Numbered from the stretch's first letter, positions 25,615-36,006 are shown. The stretch: 64,000 nt of DNA from Azonexaceae bacterium (GCA_009469675.1 SSSZ01000054.1:22177-86176); one strand, 5' to 3'. Made by a program: numbers and translations. Notes: generated from the sequence alone by a model not told the origin.

Positions 25615-26575
25615 AACGGGCGCCGGTCTGCTTGAAGCGGGTAAGGGAAAAAAGCACGTCGTGGGGGAACTGGTCAAGGCCGTACCGGAGCCGCAGATCG
25701 GCGATGGCGGCCTGGACTTCGCCGCGCTCGCGGCCATGGATCATACAAAAAAGGTTGTAGGGCCAATCGGGAAGCACCCGGGGCCGCCGGTAGCACAGCG
25801 TGACACCGGGTTCCTCCGCCAGGGCCCGGCCGATTTCGCCAACGCGGTCGTCGGGAATGTCGTGGACCACCATGGCGTTGGCGGAAAACCCCAATTCGTG
25901 GTGGCGGACGACCACCCCGAAGCGCTTGATGGCGCCGTCCTCCAGCCAGCGGCCGATGCGCGCCAGGACTTCGCTTTCCGAGGCGCCGATGCGCTCGGCG
26001 ATGAGGGCGAAGGGCCGAATAAAGAGGGGCAGCCCCTCCTGCAGGACCGAGACCAGGCGCCGCTCCGCTTCCTCGATGGGCTGAGCCGGCACTACCGGCC
26101 GCGCCGCCGCGGGCCGCTTCTGGCCGCCGCCCTGGAGCGGGAAGGCGAGGTCGATGTGGAATTCTTCTTCCAGCGGCAGGGGCAGCAGGGGATAACCCGC
26201 CGCCTTTTCGATGGCCCCCAGCGTCGCCTGCAGGCGTCCGGCGCTGCCGGCGGTGACGACGAACCAGAGGTTGTAGCGGTGCTCGCGCTCGTAGTTGTGA
26301 TTGACCTCGGGAAAGCGATTCACCGCCTGCGCCACGGTTTCCAGGCGGTCGGGCGGCACCGCCATGGCAGCCAGGGTCGAGGCGCCGATGCGCTTGGGGG
26401 CGAAGACAGCGCCGACCCGGGAAATCTTGCCCTCGCGCCTTAGTTTTTCCAGGCTGGACAGGACGGCACGCTCCCCCACCCCGAGGCGTGCCGCCAGCTC
26501 GGCGAAAGGCGCAGGGCAAAGGGGAAAATCCCGCTGGAAGTCGTTGAGAAGCTGGAATTCGAGGGTGCTGTCCAT
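25607..26575 (-). CDS. nirDL: NirDL fusion, siroheme decarboxylase subunit
   Basis: A 322-aa fusion of two Lrp/AsnC-like units. The NirD-like half (1-150) has H-N-Y-E-R-E-H-R-Y-N-L-W-F-V; the NirL-like half (170-322) has T-L-C-Y-R-R-P-R and W-P-Y-N-L-F-C-M-I-H-G, with a Gln/Pro/Ala linker between. Such nirDL fusions are known in several denitrifiers; Pseudomonas species often have separate genes. It acts in the cytosol in the siroheme decarboxylation step. The start abuts the nirF stop (one-base overlap). Confidence 0.92.
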   Translation of the reverse strand: MDSTLEFQLLNDFQRDFPLCPAPFAELAARLGVGERAVLSSLEKLRREGKISRVGAVFAPKRIGASTLAAMAVPPDRLETVAQAVNRFPEVNHNYEREHRYNLWFVVTAGSAGRLQATLGAIEKAAGYPLLPLPLEEEFHIDLAFPLQGGGQKRPAAARPVVPAQPIEEAERRLVSVLQEGLPLFIRPFALIAERIGASESEVLARIGRWLEDGAIKRFGVVVRHHELGFSANAMVVHDIPDDRVGEIGRALAEEPGVTLCYRRPRVLPDWPYNLFCMIHGRERGEVQAAIADLRLRYGLDQFPHDVLFSLTRFKQTGARYV

Positions 26576-27750
26576 CAGAAACCGATGCGGTGGGCGCGGG
26601 AGGTAAAGAATATTCCGGAAGGGCTGTCGGCGGCAATTTCCCCCAGCTTGCCGAAGGTGGCGGTGTCGTAGATCAGCACCCGGTTGTCGTCCCGGGCCGA
26701 AAGCCAGACGTGTTCGCCGCGGGGAGCAAACTCCATGTGCAGAATGCCCTTGCCCGGCTCGAAGGCCTTGACCACCCGGCCGGCCAGGGTGTCGATGACG
26801 TCGAGCTTACCGTTGTCGGGAAAGGCGAAATTGACCCAGACCTGGCGCCCGTCGGGACGGGCAATGACGAATACCGGTTGGCCGCGCACCGGGATGCGGC
26901 CGACTTCCTTCCAACTGGCCGTGTCGACCACCAGCACCTCGTGCCGGCCGATGGCGGGCAGGTAGGCCTTGCCCTGGGCGACCGACCAGCCGCGTAGGTG
27001 GGGCATCTTGAAGACCGGCAGCTTTTCCTGGCCGCGGCCGTAGTTTTCCAGGATCTTGCGCGCCCCCTTGTCCGGCTGCCAGAGGTCGAGCAGGGCCACG
27101 CCGTCCTCGCCGAAAAGACCGGCCAGGAAGTAGCGGCCGTCCGGCGTCACCAGGCCATCGTAGGGTTGGCTGCCGGCGGGAAAGCGTCGGGTGACCGGGC
27201 GGCGAGGATCGCTGAAGTCGCTGACCCAGATTTCGCCGCCGTCGAAGAGGGCGTAGGCGAACTGGTTGCCCGGGGCATCGGCCAGGCCCACCACCTTGGA
27301 GAACTTGCCGGGGGCGTATTCAGCCGGGACTTCGGCGAGAAGTTCAAGGGTCTCTGCGTCGAAGGCCTTGATGCCGCCGGGCGTGTAGTTCTGGGCCACG
27401 ACGATGCGGCCGTCCTGGGAAATCGAACCGCCGATGGCGTTGCCGGCCTGAATGACGCGTTTGACGATGCGGCCTTCCAGCAAATCGACCTTGGTCAGCC
27501 CGCCGTCGCGGCCGAAGACGAAGGCGTAGCGCCCATCCCGGGAATAGACCGCGGAGGCGTGGGAAAGGTCGCCCAGGCCGGCGACGCGGGCGTAGGGCTG
27601 GCGGACCGACGTATCGACCAGGGTGACCTGGCCGCTGGCCCGCTCGATGACCAGCCCGAGATCGCCGGTGCCCCGGACCTGCGGCCCGGCGCAGGCGGCG
27701 ACAATGAAGGCGGCGAAAGCGGCAAAAAATAAACGCACGGGAGTCCTCAC
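26575..27750 (-). CDS. nirF: NirF, heme d1 biosynthesis lipoprotein
   Basis: A 391-aa periplasmic d1-propeller protein. The N-terminus is a lipoprotein signal: a hydrophobic stretch ending I-V-A-A-C-A-G with the lipobox Cys near residue 20, so it is anchored to a membrane. The remainder consists of repeated propeller blades (D-G-R-Y-A-F-V-F-G-R-D-G, D-G-R-Y-F-L-A-G-L-F-G). NirF acts in the last steps of heme d1 synthesis and binds d1-type hemes. The GTG start overlaps the nirC stop by four bases (GTGA); a second GTG four codons later is an alternative. Confidence 0.92.
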   Translation of the reverse strand: MRTPVRLFFAAFAAFIVAACAGPQVRGTGDLGLVIERASGQVTLVDTSVRQPYARVAGLGDLSHASAVYSRDGRYAFVFGRDGGLTKVDLLEGRIVKRVIQAGNAIGGSISQDGRIVVAQNYTPGGIKAFDAETLELLAEVPAEYAPGKFSKVVGLADAPGNQFAYALFDGGEIWVSDFSDPRRPVTRRFPAGSQPYDGLVTPDGRYFLAGLFGEDGVALLDLWQPDKGARKILENYGRGQEKLPVFKMPHLRGWSVAQGKAYLPAIGRHEVLVVDTASWKEVGRIPVRGQPVFVIARPDGRQVWVNFAFPDNGKLDVIDTLAGRVVKAFEPGKGILHMEFAPRGEHVWLSARDDNRVLIYDTATFGKLGEIAADSPSGIFFTSRAHRIGF

Positions 27751-28064
27751 GGGGGAAAGCCGGTCATCAGCTTATCGACGATCCAGCGGGCTTCGTCTTC
27801 GGAAACGAATTGATTCCAGGGCGGCATGGGAGTTCCCGGACGGCCGCCGATAATGGTCGCCACCAGTCCCTCGGCCGGCTTGTCCTGCAGATTCGCCGGC
27901 AGCAAGGCCGGCCCGAGGCCTCCCTGCAGCGTCATGCCGTGGCACGAGCCGCAGTCCTGCCGCACCAGATGGACGAGTTCCTTCTGCCGGGCAGGAGGCG
28001 GCTCGCCCGCCAGGGTATTGCCAGCCGCCAGCAGGGCGATCAGGCCGAATTCAATCCGTGACAA
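27747..28064 (-). CDS. nirC: NirC-like monoheme cytochrome c
   Basis: A 105-aa exported cytochrome with signal peptide (cleavage near A-G-E at 19-21), one heme site C-G-S-C-H at 38-42 and a Met ligand candidate in T-P-M-P-P-W near 82. NirC (cytochrome c55x) is the small cytochrome of nir operons and can pass electrons to NirS or serve heme d1 maturation. The best start is a TTG at 28064, inside the end of the cupredoxin gene (14-base overlap); no ATG lies before the signal peptide in this frame. The TTG choice is moderately certain. Confidence 0.87.
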   Translation of the reverse strand: MSRIEFGLIALLAAGNTLAGEPPPARQKELVHLVRQDCGSCHGMTLQGGLGPALLPANLQDKPAEGLVATIIGGRPGTPMPPWNQFVSEDEARWIVDKLMTGFPP

Positions 28065-28383
28065 CGACGACGCCCTTCATTTCCGGGTGGGGACCGCAAG
28101 TATACGGATAGCTGCCCGGTTTGGCGAAGGTGCGTTTCCAGGACTCGTCGGGGAAGATGCGGTCCGACTCGAGGCCGCCCTCGGCGGGGAAGAGGATCGA
28201 ATGGCTGGTGCGCTTTTCCCGGTTGACCCACAACACCGTATCGCCGACCTTGATCTGCACTTCCCCCGGGGAGTAGAGGTAATTCTGGATGACCACCTCG
28301 ACCGTCTGCTGGGCAAGGGCGGAAAAAGAAACGAGCGCCAGGATGACTGGCGCCCGCTTCCAACTGCTCGTTCCGGTTGGCAT
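28051..28383 (-). CDS. Small periplasmic cupredoxin (plastocyanin/azurin-like)
   Basis: A 110-aa protein with a signal peptide ending S-A-L-A-Q (cleavage near 24) and a compact type-1 copper domain. The likely copper ligands are His61 (T-S-H-S-I-L-F), Cys96 and His99 (Y-T-C-G-P-H-P) and Met102, the classic H-C-H-M set with short C-x2-H-x2-M spacing. It probably shuttles electrons to NirS or supplies the heme-binding proteins beside it; this is inferred from position. A cupredoxin encoded between nirT-type genes and nirC is not part of the standard nir operon of Pseudomonas. Confidence 0.87.
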   Translation of the reverse strand: MPTGTSSWKRAPVILALVSFSALAQQTVEVVIQNYLYSPGEVQIKVGDTVLWVNREKRTSHSILFPAEGGLESDRIFPDESWKRTFAKPGSYPYTCGPHPEMKGVVVVTD

Positions 28384-28401
28384 CGCCGGAAAAGCTTTTG
28401 C

Positions 28402-29244
28402 TTACTGCTTCACGGCCTTCACATCGCCGTCGGCACCGATACCCAGCTTGTAGCCGAAGGAGATGTGATGGAAACGGCCACTGGCGTGGTCGGCGTGGAC
28501 AGCGATGCCGAAGGGCACGGCCTTGCCTTCGGCCAGGGCCACGCCGCCCGCCAGCTTGCGGGTGAAGGTGACGGTGTAGGTGTCGCCGGCCTTGCTGCCT
28601 TCGGCGGTAACGCCGGCCTTGCCGCCTTCCATGGCGCGCTTGTCGGTGACCGTGCCGTCAACCGCCTTGGCTCCCTTGCCGCTCTTCCACTGCATGAGGT
28701 CGAGAGCGCCTTCCTTGACGTACTTGGTCTTCTTGTCGTCGGCACCGGGCATGGTGCGGGCGTCGTTGTGGCAGGTCGCCCAGCAGCCCACCTGTTCGCC
28801 CTGGGGCACCTTGTCGTTGGCGAACATCACGGTCGCCTTGACATCATTTTCCTTGTCGGACTGGTCGGCGGCACCGGCCGGAGCCTTGAAAGTGAGACGG
28901 ACGTAAAGGTTGTTGGCGTCGTAGGCGGCCTGGACGCCGACCGGGAAGTTCATGGTCTTGGGGGCACCCTTGGGTTCGAGTTCCTTGCCGGCAAGGCGCT
29001 TCAAATCGAGGGAGAGCTTGCCCTTCTCGTCGTGGCAGCCGGCACAGGATTCACCCTTCTTGAGGCCGGAGGAACCGCTGTGGTCGGACTTCTTGGTCAC
29101 CCATTCGATGGGCGTGGCGCCCGGGTGGAACAACTCGATGTTCTTCGACGGTACCTTGCTCCAGTCGGGAGCGGCCAATGCGGCCTGCGAGCCGACGGCG
29201 AGGAAGGCGCCCAGGACAGCCAGGGAAACAACATTCTTTTTCAT
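28402..29244 (-). CDS. Exported ethylbenzene-dehydrogenase-related heme-binding cytochrome
   Basis: A 280-aa periplasmic protein with signal peptide (cleavage after A-L-A-A near 25). A canonical c-type heme site C-A-G-C-H is at 67-71, and a second motif C-W-A-T-C-H at 154-159 has three residues between the cysteines, a CX3CH form. The rest is a beta-sandwich (Y-D-A-N-N-L-Y-V-R-L-T-F-K; G-D-T-Y-T-V-T-F-T-R) of the type in the gamma subunit of ethylbenzene dehydrogenase and in cytochrome c-552/DMSO-reductase-family heme b subunits. It likely takes electrons from the adjacent tetraheme cytochrome. Its exact role in nitrite reduction is unknown. Its RBS/ATG are 48 bp after the nirT-like gene. Confidence 0.85.
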   Translation of the reverse strand: MKKNVVSLAVLGAFLAVGSQAALAAPDWSKVPSKNIELFHPGATPIEWVTKKSDHSGSSGLKKGESCAGCHDEKGKLSLDLKRLAGKELEPKGAPKTMNFPVGVQAAYDANNLYVRLTFKAPAGAADQSDKENDVKATVMFANDKVPQGEQVGCWATCHNDARTMPGADDKKTKYVKEGALDLMQWKSGKGAKAVDGTVTDKRAMEGGKAGVTAEGSKAGDTYTVTFTRKLAGGVALAEGKAVPFGIAVHADHASGRFHHISFGYKLGIGADGDVKAVKQ

Positions 29245-29292
29245 CGTAGTGATCTCCGTTCTAAAGTTGAATCAGCGGCGACGGCCTGACGA

Positions 29293-29886
29293 TCACTCGT
29301 CGTCGTCATCTTCCTTCATGCCCTTGGGCTTCTTGTGGGCGATTCCCTTGTGGCAATCGATACAAGTCTTCTTGTCGTCCTGGGCGATCTTGTGCATCTT
29401 GGAGGCACGGGTCTTCTGCCTTTCCACGTCCATGCCTTCGAAGCTGTGGCAGTTGCGGCACTCGCGGGATTCGGCCTTCTTCATCCGGGCCCATTCGTGC
29501 TGGGCAAGTTCGAGGCGCTTGGCTTCGAATTTCTCGGGGGTATCGATGGTCCCCATGATCTTGCCGTAGACTTCCTGGCTCGCCTGGATCTTGCGGGCCA
29601 TTTTGTGCACCCAGTCCTTGGGCACGTGGCAGTCGGAGCACACGGCACGCACGCCGGTGCGGTTGGAATAGTGGATGGTCTGTTTGTATTCCTGGTAGAC
29701 CGTATCCCGCATCTCGTGGCAGGAAATACAGAATTCCAGGGTATTGGTCGCTTCCATGGCGGTGTTGAAACCGCCCCAGAACAAAATGCCGGAAACGAAG
29801 CCGACCACCAGCAGGGTCATTAACGAATACTTGGCACTGGGGCGTTTCAACATCGCCCAGAACCCACCTTGATTACCATTGCCCAT
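29293..29886 (-). CDS. nirT: NapC/NirT-family tetraheme cytochrome c
   Basis: A 197-aa membrane-anchored quinol dehydrogenase. One N-terminal helix (about 22-42) anchors it, and four heme sites follow: C-I-S-C-H (53-57), C-S-D-C-H (83-87), C-R-N-C-H and C-I-D-C-H. Further conserved His residues could be distal ligands. NirT moves electrons from the quinol pool to periplasmic NirS, bypassing the bc1 complex. The ATG at 29886 follows GGAGG nine bases upstream; an in-frame ATG at 29925 adds a basic leader but lacks a comparable site. The tail is Lys/Asp-rich. It is second in the nirS operon, 91 bp after nirS. Confidence 0.9.
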   Translation of the reverse strand: MGNGNQGGFWAMLKRPSAKYSLMTLLVVGFVSGILFWGGFNTAMEATNTLEFCISCHEMRDTVYQEYKQTIHYSNRTGVRAVCSDCHVPKDWVHKMARKIQASQEVYGKIMGTIDTPEKFEAKRLELAQHEWARMKKAESRECRNCHSFEGMDVERQKTRASKMHKIAQDDKKTCIDCHKGIAHKKPKGMKEDDDDE

Positions 29887-29977
29887 GCTGGGAGACCTCC
29901 GTCGAATATTTTTCTGATGGTGCACATGATATGGGGGCTTGCGCCCCCATATCCTTGCTATCGATCAAATCCGCCGA

Positions 29978-31663
29978 TCAATAGATGTCGTGCTGGGTGT
30001 TGTAGACGTTGAACTTGCCGGTCGGGGTAATCATCTTCGGATCGGTGATCACCTTCTTGACCTTCAGGGTTGCATCGTCATAAACCACGATGGCAGACTG
30101 GTCGGTCTTGCCGCCCCACAGGGAGATCCAGACTTCCTTGCCGTCAGCCGAGTATTCCGGATGGACGGCACGCTTAACGGCCTTGGTCGGCGGCAAGCCG
30201 GAGTCCTTGGCAACGTTCAGCACAGCCTTCGGCTTGGAAAGATCGGCCATGTCCCAAACGGCGACGGATTCAGCCAGATCCTTGTCCGGGTTCTGCGGCG
30301 CGTCGGCCCAGAAGTGCTTGGACTTCGGATGGGTCTTGACGAACAGGTTGCCCGGAACGTGCTTCATTTCCTGGACGACCTTCCAGTTGTATTCCTTGTA
30401 CTTGGCAAACTTCTTATCGTCGGACGGGGTGGAGATCAGGGTCACGACATCGGCACCAAGGTGACCCGTCGCCCAGACCGGACCGAACTTCGGATGGACG
30501 AAGTTGGCACCGCGACCCGGGTGCGGAATCTTGGCGGTGTTGACCAGGGCCGCCAGCTTGCCGGTCTTGGTGTCGACCGCCGCGATCTTGTTGGAGGCGT
30601 TGGCGGCCACCAGGAAGTAACGCTTGGAAGCATCCCAGCCGCCGTCGTGCAGGAACTTGGCGGAACCGATGGTGGTGGTCTTCAGGTTCTCGATATCGGA
30701 GTAATCGACCAGCAGAATCTGACCGGTTTCCTTGATGTTGATAACCCATTCCGGCTTGATGAAGGAGGCGACGATAGAGGCAACGCGCGGTTCCGGATGG
30801 TATTCGCCATCGACGGTCATGCCGCGGGTCGACACCACCTTGCGCGGCTTCAGCGTGTCGCCATCCATGATCACGTACTGGGGCGGCCAGTAGGAACCAG
30901 CAACCGCGTACTTGTCTTCGAAGCCCTTGAACTTGGAGGTATCGACCGAGCGGGCGTCGAAGCCGATCTTCACTTCAGCAACGACTGCCGGTTTTTCCAT
31001 CCACAGGTCGATCAGGGAGAGACGCCCGTCGCGGCCAACCACGTAGACATAGCGGCCAGAGGCGGAAAGACGGGAAATATGCACGGCATAGCCGGTCTTG
31101 ACGATATTGACGATTTCCTTGGTGTCGCCATCAATCAGCGCGACTTCACCGGTGTCACGCAGGGTGACCGAGAAGACGTTCTTCAGATTGATCTTGTTCA
31201 TCTGCTTGGTCGGGCGCTTATCCACCGGAACGATGACCTTCCAGGAATCCACCGTGTCCTTGAAGCTGTACTCGGGCGGCACATCCGGGGTGTTCTGGAT
31301 GTACTTGGCCATCAGGGTCAGCTCTTCCTTGGTCAGGATATCGTCGAAGTTGACCATGCCGCCGTCGGTGCCGTAGCCAATGATCTTTTCCAGGCGCTGC
31401 TGGCCGAGCTTGAGCGTACCGCCTTCGGTGACGTTGCCGTCCTTGTCTTTTTTGGTCCAGTGCGGTTCGAGGTTCTTGCCCGTGGCGCCCTTACGCAGCA
31501 CGCCATGGCAACCGGCACAACGCTCGAAGTAGATTTTCTTTGCCTTTTCCTTCTCGTCGGCGGTCATGGCAAGACCGTCGGCAGCAGCAGTCTGGGCGAA
31601 GGCGGAACCCATCGCGGCGGATAGTGCGGTTAGAGCCAGAACTCCCACAAACGTCTTCTTCAT
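29978..31663 (-). CDS. nirS: Cytochrome cd1 nitrite reductase NirS
   Basis: The 561-aa periplasmic enzyme reduces nitrite to nitric oxide. It has a signal peptide (cleavage after A-F-A-Q at about 24), a c-heme domain with C-A-G-C-H (49-53), and an eight-bladed d1 propeller rich in paired strand motifs (G-R-Y-V-Y-V-V-G-R-D-G). The conserved P-H-P-G-R-G and K-H-F-W-A-D-A segments near 400-470 carry the active-site His pair region. Length matches the family. The ATG is preceded by AGGAGAGGAAG. A perfect FNR/DNR box lies about 83 bp upstream. It leads the operon nirS-nirT-(heme protein)-(cupredoxin)-nirC-nirF-nirDL-nirG-nirH. Confidence 0.97.
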   Translation of the reverse strand: MKKTFVGVLALTALSAAMGSAFAQTAAADGLAMTADEKEKAKKIYFERCAGCHGVLRKGATGKNLEPHWTKKDKDGNVTEGGTLKLGQQRLEKIIGYGTDGGMVNFDDILTKEELTLMAKYIQNTPDVPPEYSFKDTVDSWKVIVPVDKRPTKQMNKINLKNVFSVTLRDTGEVALIDGDTKEIVNIVKTGYAVHISRLSASGRYVYVVGRDGRLSLIDLWMEKPAVVAEVKIGFDARSVDTSKFKGFEDKYAVAGSYWPPQYVIMDGDTLKPRKVVSTRGMTVDGEYHPEPRVASIVASFIKPEWVINIKETGQILLVDYSDIENLKTTTIGSAKFLHDGGWDASKRYFLVAANASNKIAAVDTKTGKLAALVNTAKIPHPGRGANFVHPKFGPVWATGHLGADVVTLISTPSDDKKFAKYKEYNWKVVQEMKHVPGNLFVKTHPKSKHFWADAPQNPDKDLAESVAVWDMADLSKPKAVLNVAKDSGLPPTKAVKRAVHPEYSADGKEVWISLWGGKTDQSAIVVYDDATLKVKKVITDPKMITPTGKFNVYNTQHDIY

Positions 31664-31745
31664 CTTCCTCTCCTAAGGTTAAATACCCGCGTTCAATCCC
31701 CTAACGCGATGGGCGGTAGGTTGAACCTCCGCGGCATTTGATTCC

Positions 31746-31759
31746 TTGATTTTCATCAA
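31746..31759. promoter_or_regulatory. FNR/DNR-type box upstream of nirS
   Basis: TTGATTTTCATCAA is a perfect match to the TTGAT-N4-ATCAA consensus of CRP/FNR-family regulators. It is 82 bp before the nirS ATG and 163 bp before divergent nirE. Activation of nirS by an ANR/DNR-like regulator at low oxygen plus nitric oxide is the standard denitrifier arrangement; no regulator gene of this family is in the window. Confidence 0.85.
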
Positions 31760-31799
31760 GCCCGACATTCCTTGGCATGCCCAGGCCCCGCCTTGAACA

Positions 31800-31817
31800 A
31801 TAGTTCATTTGAACTAT
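31800..31817. promoter_or_regulatory. Inverted repeat in the nirS-nirE intergenic region
   Basis: ATAGTTC-ATTT-GAACTAT has perfect 7-bp arms and a 4-bp spacer. It is AT-rich against a GC-rich background and lies between the FNR-type box and nirE, 105 bp before the nirE start. It looks like an operator for a dimeric regulator, possibly for nirE, but I cannot name the protein. Confidence 0.45.
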
Positions 31818-31922
31818 GCAATCCAGTTCCTTGGGACTAATCATCGAGTTTTCACGATCCCGACTCTTGGCACCGCCGGCCTAGGGCATTACGATGGCCG
31901 CCCTGGGAAATAGGTAAGCAAA

Positions 31923-32687
31923 ATGACGGAAAAGCGCAAGCTCCAAGGGGGGAAGGTCTGGCTGGTCGGCTCCGGACCGGGCGATCCCGACCTGTTGACG
32001 GTCAAGGCAGCCCGCCTGATCGGCCAGGCCGACGCCATCGTGTACGACCACCTGGTAGGCGACGGCATCATGGATCTGGCCCGCCCCGACGCCCGCTGCA
32101 TCTACGCCGGCAAGGAAGCCTCGAACCACACCCTGCCCCAGGATTCGATCAACGCCTTGCTCGTCGACCTGGCGCGGGAGGGGCTGGCGGTGGTCCGCCT
32201 CAAGGGCGGCGACCCCTTCATTTTCGGCCGCGGCGGCGAGGAACTGGAAACCCTGGCCGCCTGCAGCATTCCTTTCGAAGTGGTGCCCGGCGTCACCGCC
32301 GCGTCCGGCTGCGCGGCCTATTCCGGCTTTCCCCTCACCCATCGCGGGCACGCCCAGGCCGTCACCTTGGTCACCGGGCACCTCAAGGACGGCAGCGTCA
32401 ATCTCGACTGGCCGGCCCTGGCCCGGCCCTGCCACACCGTCGTGTTCTACATGGGCATCGGCGCCGCCGGGGAAATCTGCCGCCAGATGATCGCCCATGG
32501 TTTGCCGGCGTCCACCCCGGCCGCCGTCGTGCGCTGCGGCACCATGCCCGGCCAGCGGACCGTCCTTGCCACCTTGGGCACCCTGCCCGAACGCATCGAC
32601 CAGTCGGGCATCACACCGCCGGCATTGATCGTGGTGGGCAGCGTCGTCGCCCTGCACGACACCCTGAACTGGTTCGAATCCCGGTGA
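31923..32687 (+). CDS. nirE: Uroporphyrinogen-III C-methyltransferase NirE
   Basis: A 254-aa SUMT that methylates uroporphyrinogen III at C2 and C7 with SAM to give precorrin-2, the entry to siroheme and heme d1. Motifs: G-S-G-P-G-D-P-D-L-L-T near 17-27, V-V-R-L-K-G-G-D-P-F-I-F-G-R-G-G-E-E near 90-106, V-V-P-G-V-T-A-A near 121, and P-L-T-H-R near 138. It lacks the CysG dehydrogenase/chelatase domain, so precorrin-2 oxidation and iron insertion must come from elsewhere. Divergent transcription from nirS supports the nirE name over cobA. Its stop overlaps the next gene's GTG start. Confidence 0.92.
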   Translation: MTEKRKLQGGKVWLVGSGPGDPDLLTVKAARLIGQADAIVYDHLVGDGIMDLARPDARCIYAGKEASNHTLPQDSINALLVDLAREGLAVVRLKGGDPFIFGRGGEELETLAACSIPFEVVPGVTAASGCAAYSGFPLTHRGHAQAVTLVTGHLKDGSVNLDWPALARPCHTVVFYMGIGAAGEICRQMIAHGLPASTPAAVVRCGTMPGQRTVLATLGTLPERIDQSGITPPALIVVGSVVALHDTLNWFESR

Positions 32688-33064
32688 GGAGCGCCGCCGC
32701 GCTGCTGGCGCTGCTCTGCGCTCCCGCTCTGGCCTACAGCGGGCCGGAATTGCTGCAGGACTGCCAGGCGGCCGAAAGTTTCTACGCGCAAAAGAAAGCC
32801 ACCGACCCCTATCAGTCGGTCCAGGGCGCCCGCTGCCTCGCCTACGTCGCGGGCTTTGCCGACGGCTACGGCGTCGCCGACTACCTGGCCGGCAAAGTCG
32901 GCGTGCAGCTCAACGCCATCTGCCCGCCCACCGACGGCGACCTGCAGTACCGCCTGGTGCGGGCCGTCCTCGCCCACCTGGAAAAGCAACCGCCCAACAC
33001 CACGGCGGATACCCGCAATCTGGTTGCCGGCGCGCTCTCCAAGGCCTTCCCCTGCCCGCCTTAA
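32684..33064 (+). CDS. Small exported Rap1a/Tai-like protein
   Basis: A 126-aa protein translated from a GTG that overlaps the nirE stop (GTGA). It has a signal peptide (A-L-L-C-A-P-A-L-A-Y, cleavage near 17) and four Cys in the mature part (L-Q-D-C-Q, A-R-C-L-A-Y-V, A-I-C-P-P, F-P-C-P-P), as in the Rap1a/Tai4 immunity-protein fold. It also has the family's C-x-A-Y-V-x-G-F-x-D-G-Y segment. Rap1a proteins neutralise type VI amidase effectors in some bacteria; many homologues stand alone. No T6SS effector is visible here, so an immunity function is not supported by context. Confidence 0.75.
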   Translation: MRSAAALLALLCAPALAYSGPELLQDCQAAESFYAQKKATDPYQSVQGARCLAYVAGFADGYGVADYLAGKVGVQLNAICPPTDGDLQYRLVRAVLAHLEKQPPNTTADTRNLVAGALSKAFPCPP

Positions 33065-33107
33065 CTTGTAGCCCGCCGGGGTTTCAGCGATAATGCCGCC
33101 TCTTCCA

Positions 33108-33192
33108 GCCGAGGTGGCGGAATCGGTAGACGCAGCGGATTCAAAATCCGCCGTAGAAATACGTAAGGGTTCGAGTCCCTTCCTCGGCACCA
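33108..33192 (+). tRNA. tRNA-Leu (anticodon CAA)
   Basis: Acceptor stem GCCGAGG pairs with CCTCGGC before an encoded CCA. The anticodon stem GCGGA/TCCGC encloses the loop TTCAAAA, giving anticodon CAA (reads UUG). A long variable arm marks it as class II, and the T arm carries GGTTCGAGTCC. It stands alone, 43 bp after the Rap1a-like gene. I see no integrase or duplicated tRNA end near it. Confidence 0.95.
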
Positions 33193-33319
33193 AGGGCATT
33201 ACCCGGGGAATTTCCACTCCGGCTGGCGGTGCCTGCTCCGTCCCTTATCGGGAGCACCTCGTACCCAAAATGGTGCTTAGGCGCTACCATCACGTTATCG
33301 AAAACATTGGCCTCGACGG

Positions 33320-33724
33320 ATGACCCAACTGATCTGGGATGACAGCTTCAGCGTTGGCGTGCCGGAACTCGACCGGCACCACCAACGGCTGGCCGAGCTC
33401 ATCAACGAGTTGGCGGCAAGCCAGGACAAGCCCGCCCATTCGGAAGAAATCGTCGACATCCTCTCGGCGCTTTCGGACTACGCCAATTACCACTTTGCCC
33501 ACGAGGAACACCTCATGGGCGTCCGCGGCTATCCGGATCTAGCGGACCACCTAAGCGAGCACAACGTGTTTTGCGAAATGGTCGCCAACGCCTGTTACCA
33601 AGCCACCTGCAGCGCCCTCGATCTGCCGGCCCTGCTGGCCTATCTCTGCACCTGGTGGGAGGATCACATCCTGCGGGTCGATATCAAGTACAAACCCTTC
33701 CTCGCCCCCCAGAATCGCCCCTGA
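33320..33724 (+). CDS. Bacteriohemerythrin
   Basis: A 134-aa single-domain hemerythrin starting [16 protein letters not shown]. The di-iron ligand set is in place: His in R-H-H (20/21), His58 and Glu62 in H-F-A-H-E-E-H, His77 and/or His81, His116 in E-D-H-I and Asp121 in V-D-I-K. It binds O2 reversibly and may deliver or scavenge oxygen or NO in the cytosol. It stands between tRNA-Leu and queA with no clear operon partner and no FNR box upstream. Confidence 0.92.
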   Translation: MTQLIWDDSFSVGVPELDRHHQRLAELINELAASQDKPAHSEEIVDILSALSDYANYHFAHEEHLMGVRGYPDLADHLSEHNVFCEMVANACYQATCSALDLPALLAYLCTWWEDHILRVDIKYKPFLAPQNRP

Positions 33725-33774
33725 TCGGCCGGGCGTCGCACCGCCCCCTTCCGGCCTTGCTCCGCCCCCCGTCC

Positions 33775-35947
<2,173 letters not shown>

Positions 35948-36006
35948 AAAGTCGATGGTAGAATGTTGGGTTTTCGTAACACACGCTTGCTCAGGAGACA
36001 GTCCCC

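Noticed and set aside
19725..33303. Shared 12-mer CCATCACGTTAT upstream of the truncated cphA homologue and before the hemerythrin gene.
   Set aside because: Only two short matches, without palindromic form or consistent spacing; chance or a weak promoter element cannot be told apart.
33193..33319. Possible integration site after tRNA-Leu.
   Set aside because: No repeated tRNA 3' end, integrase gene or foreign-looking segment is visible downstream.
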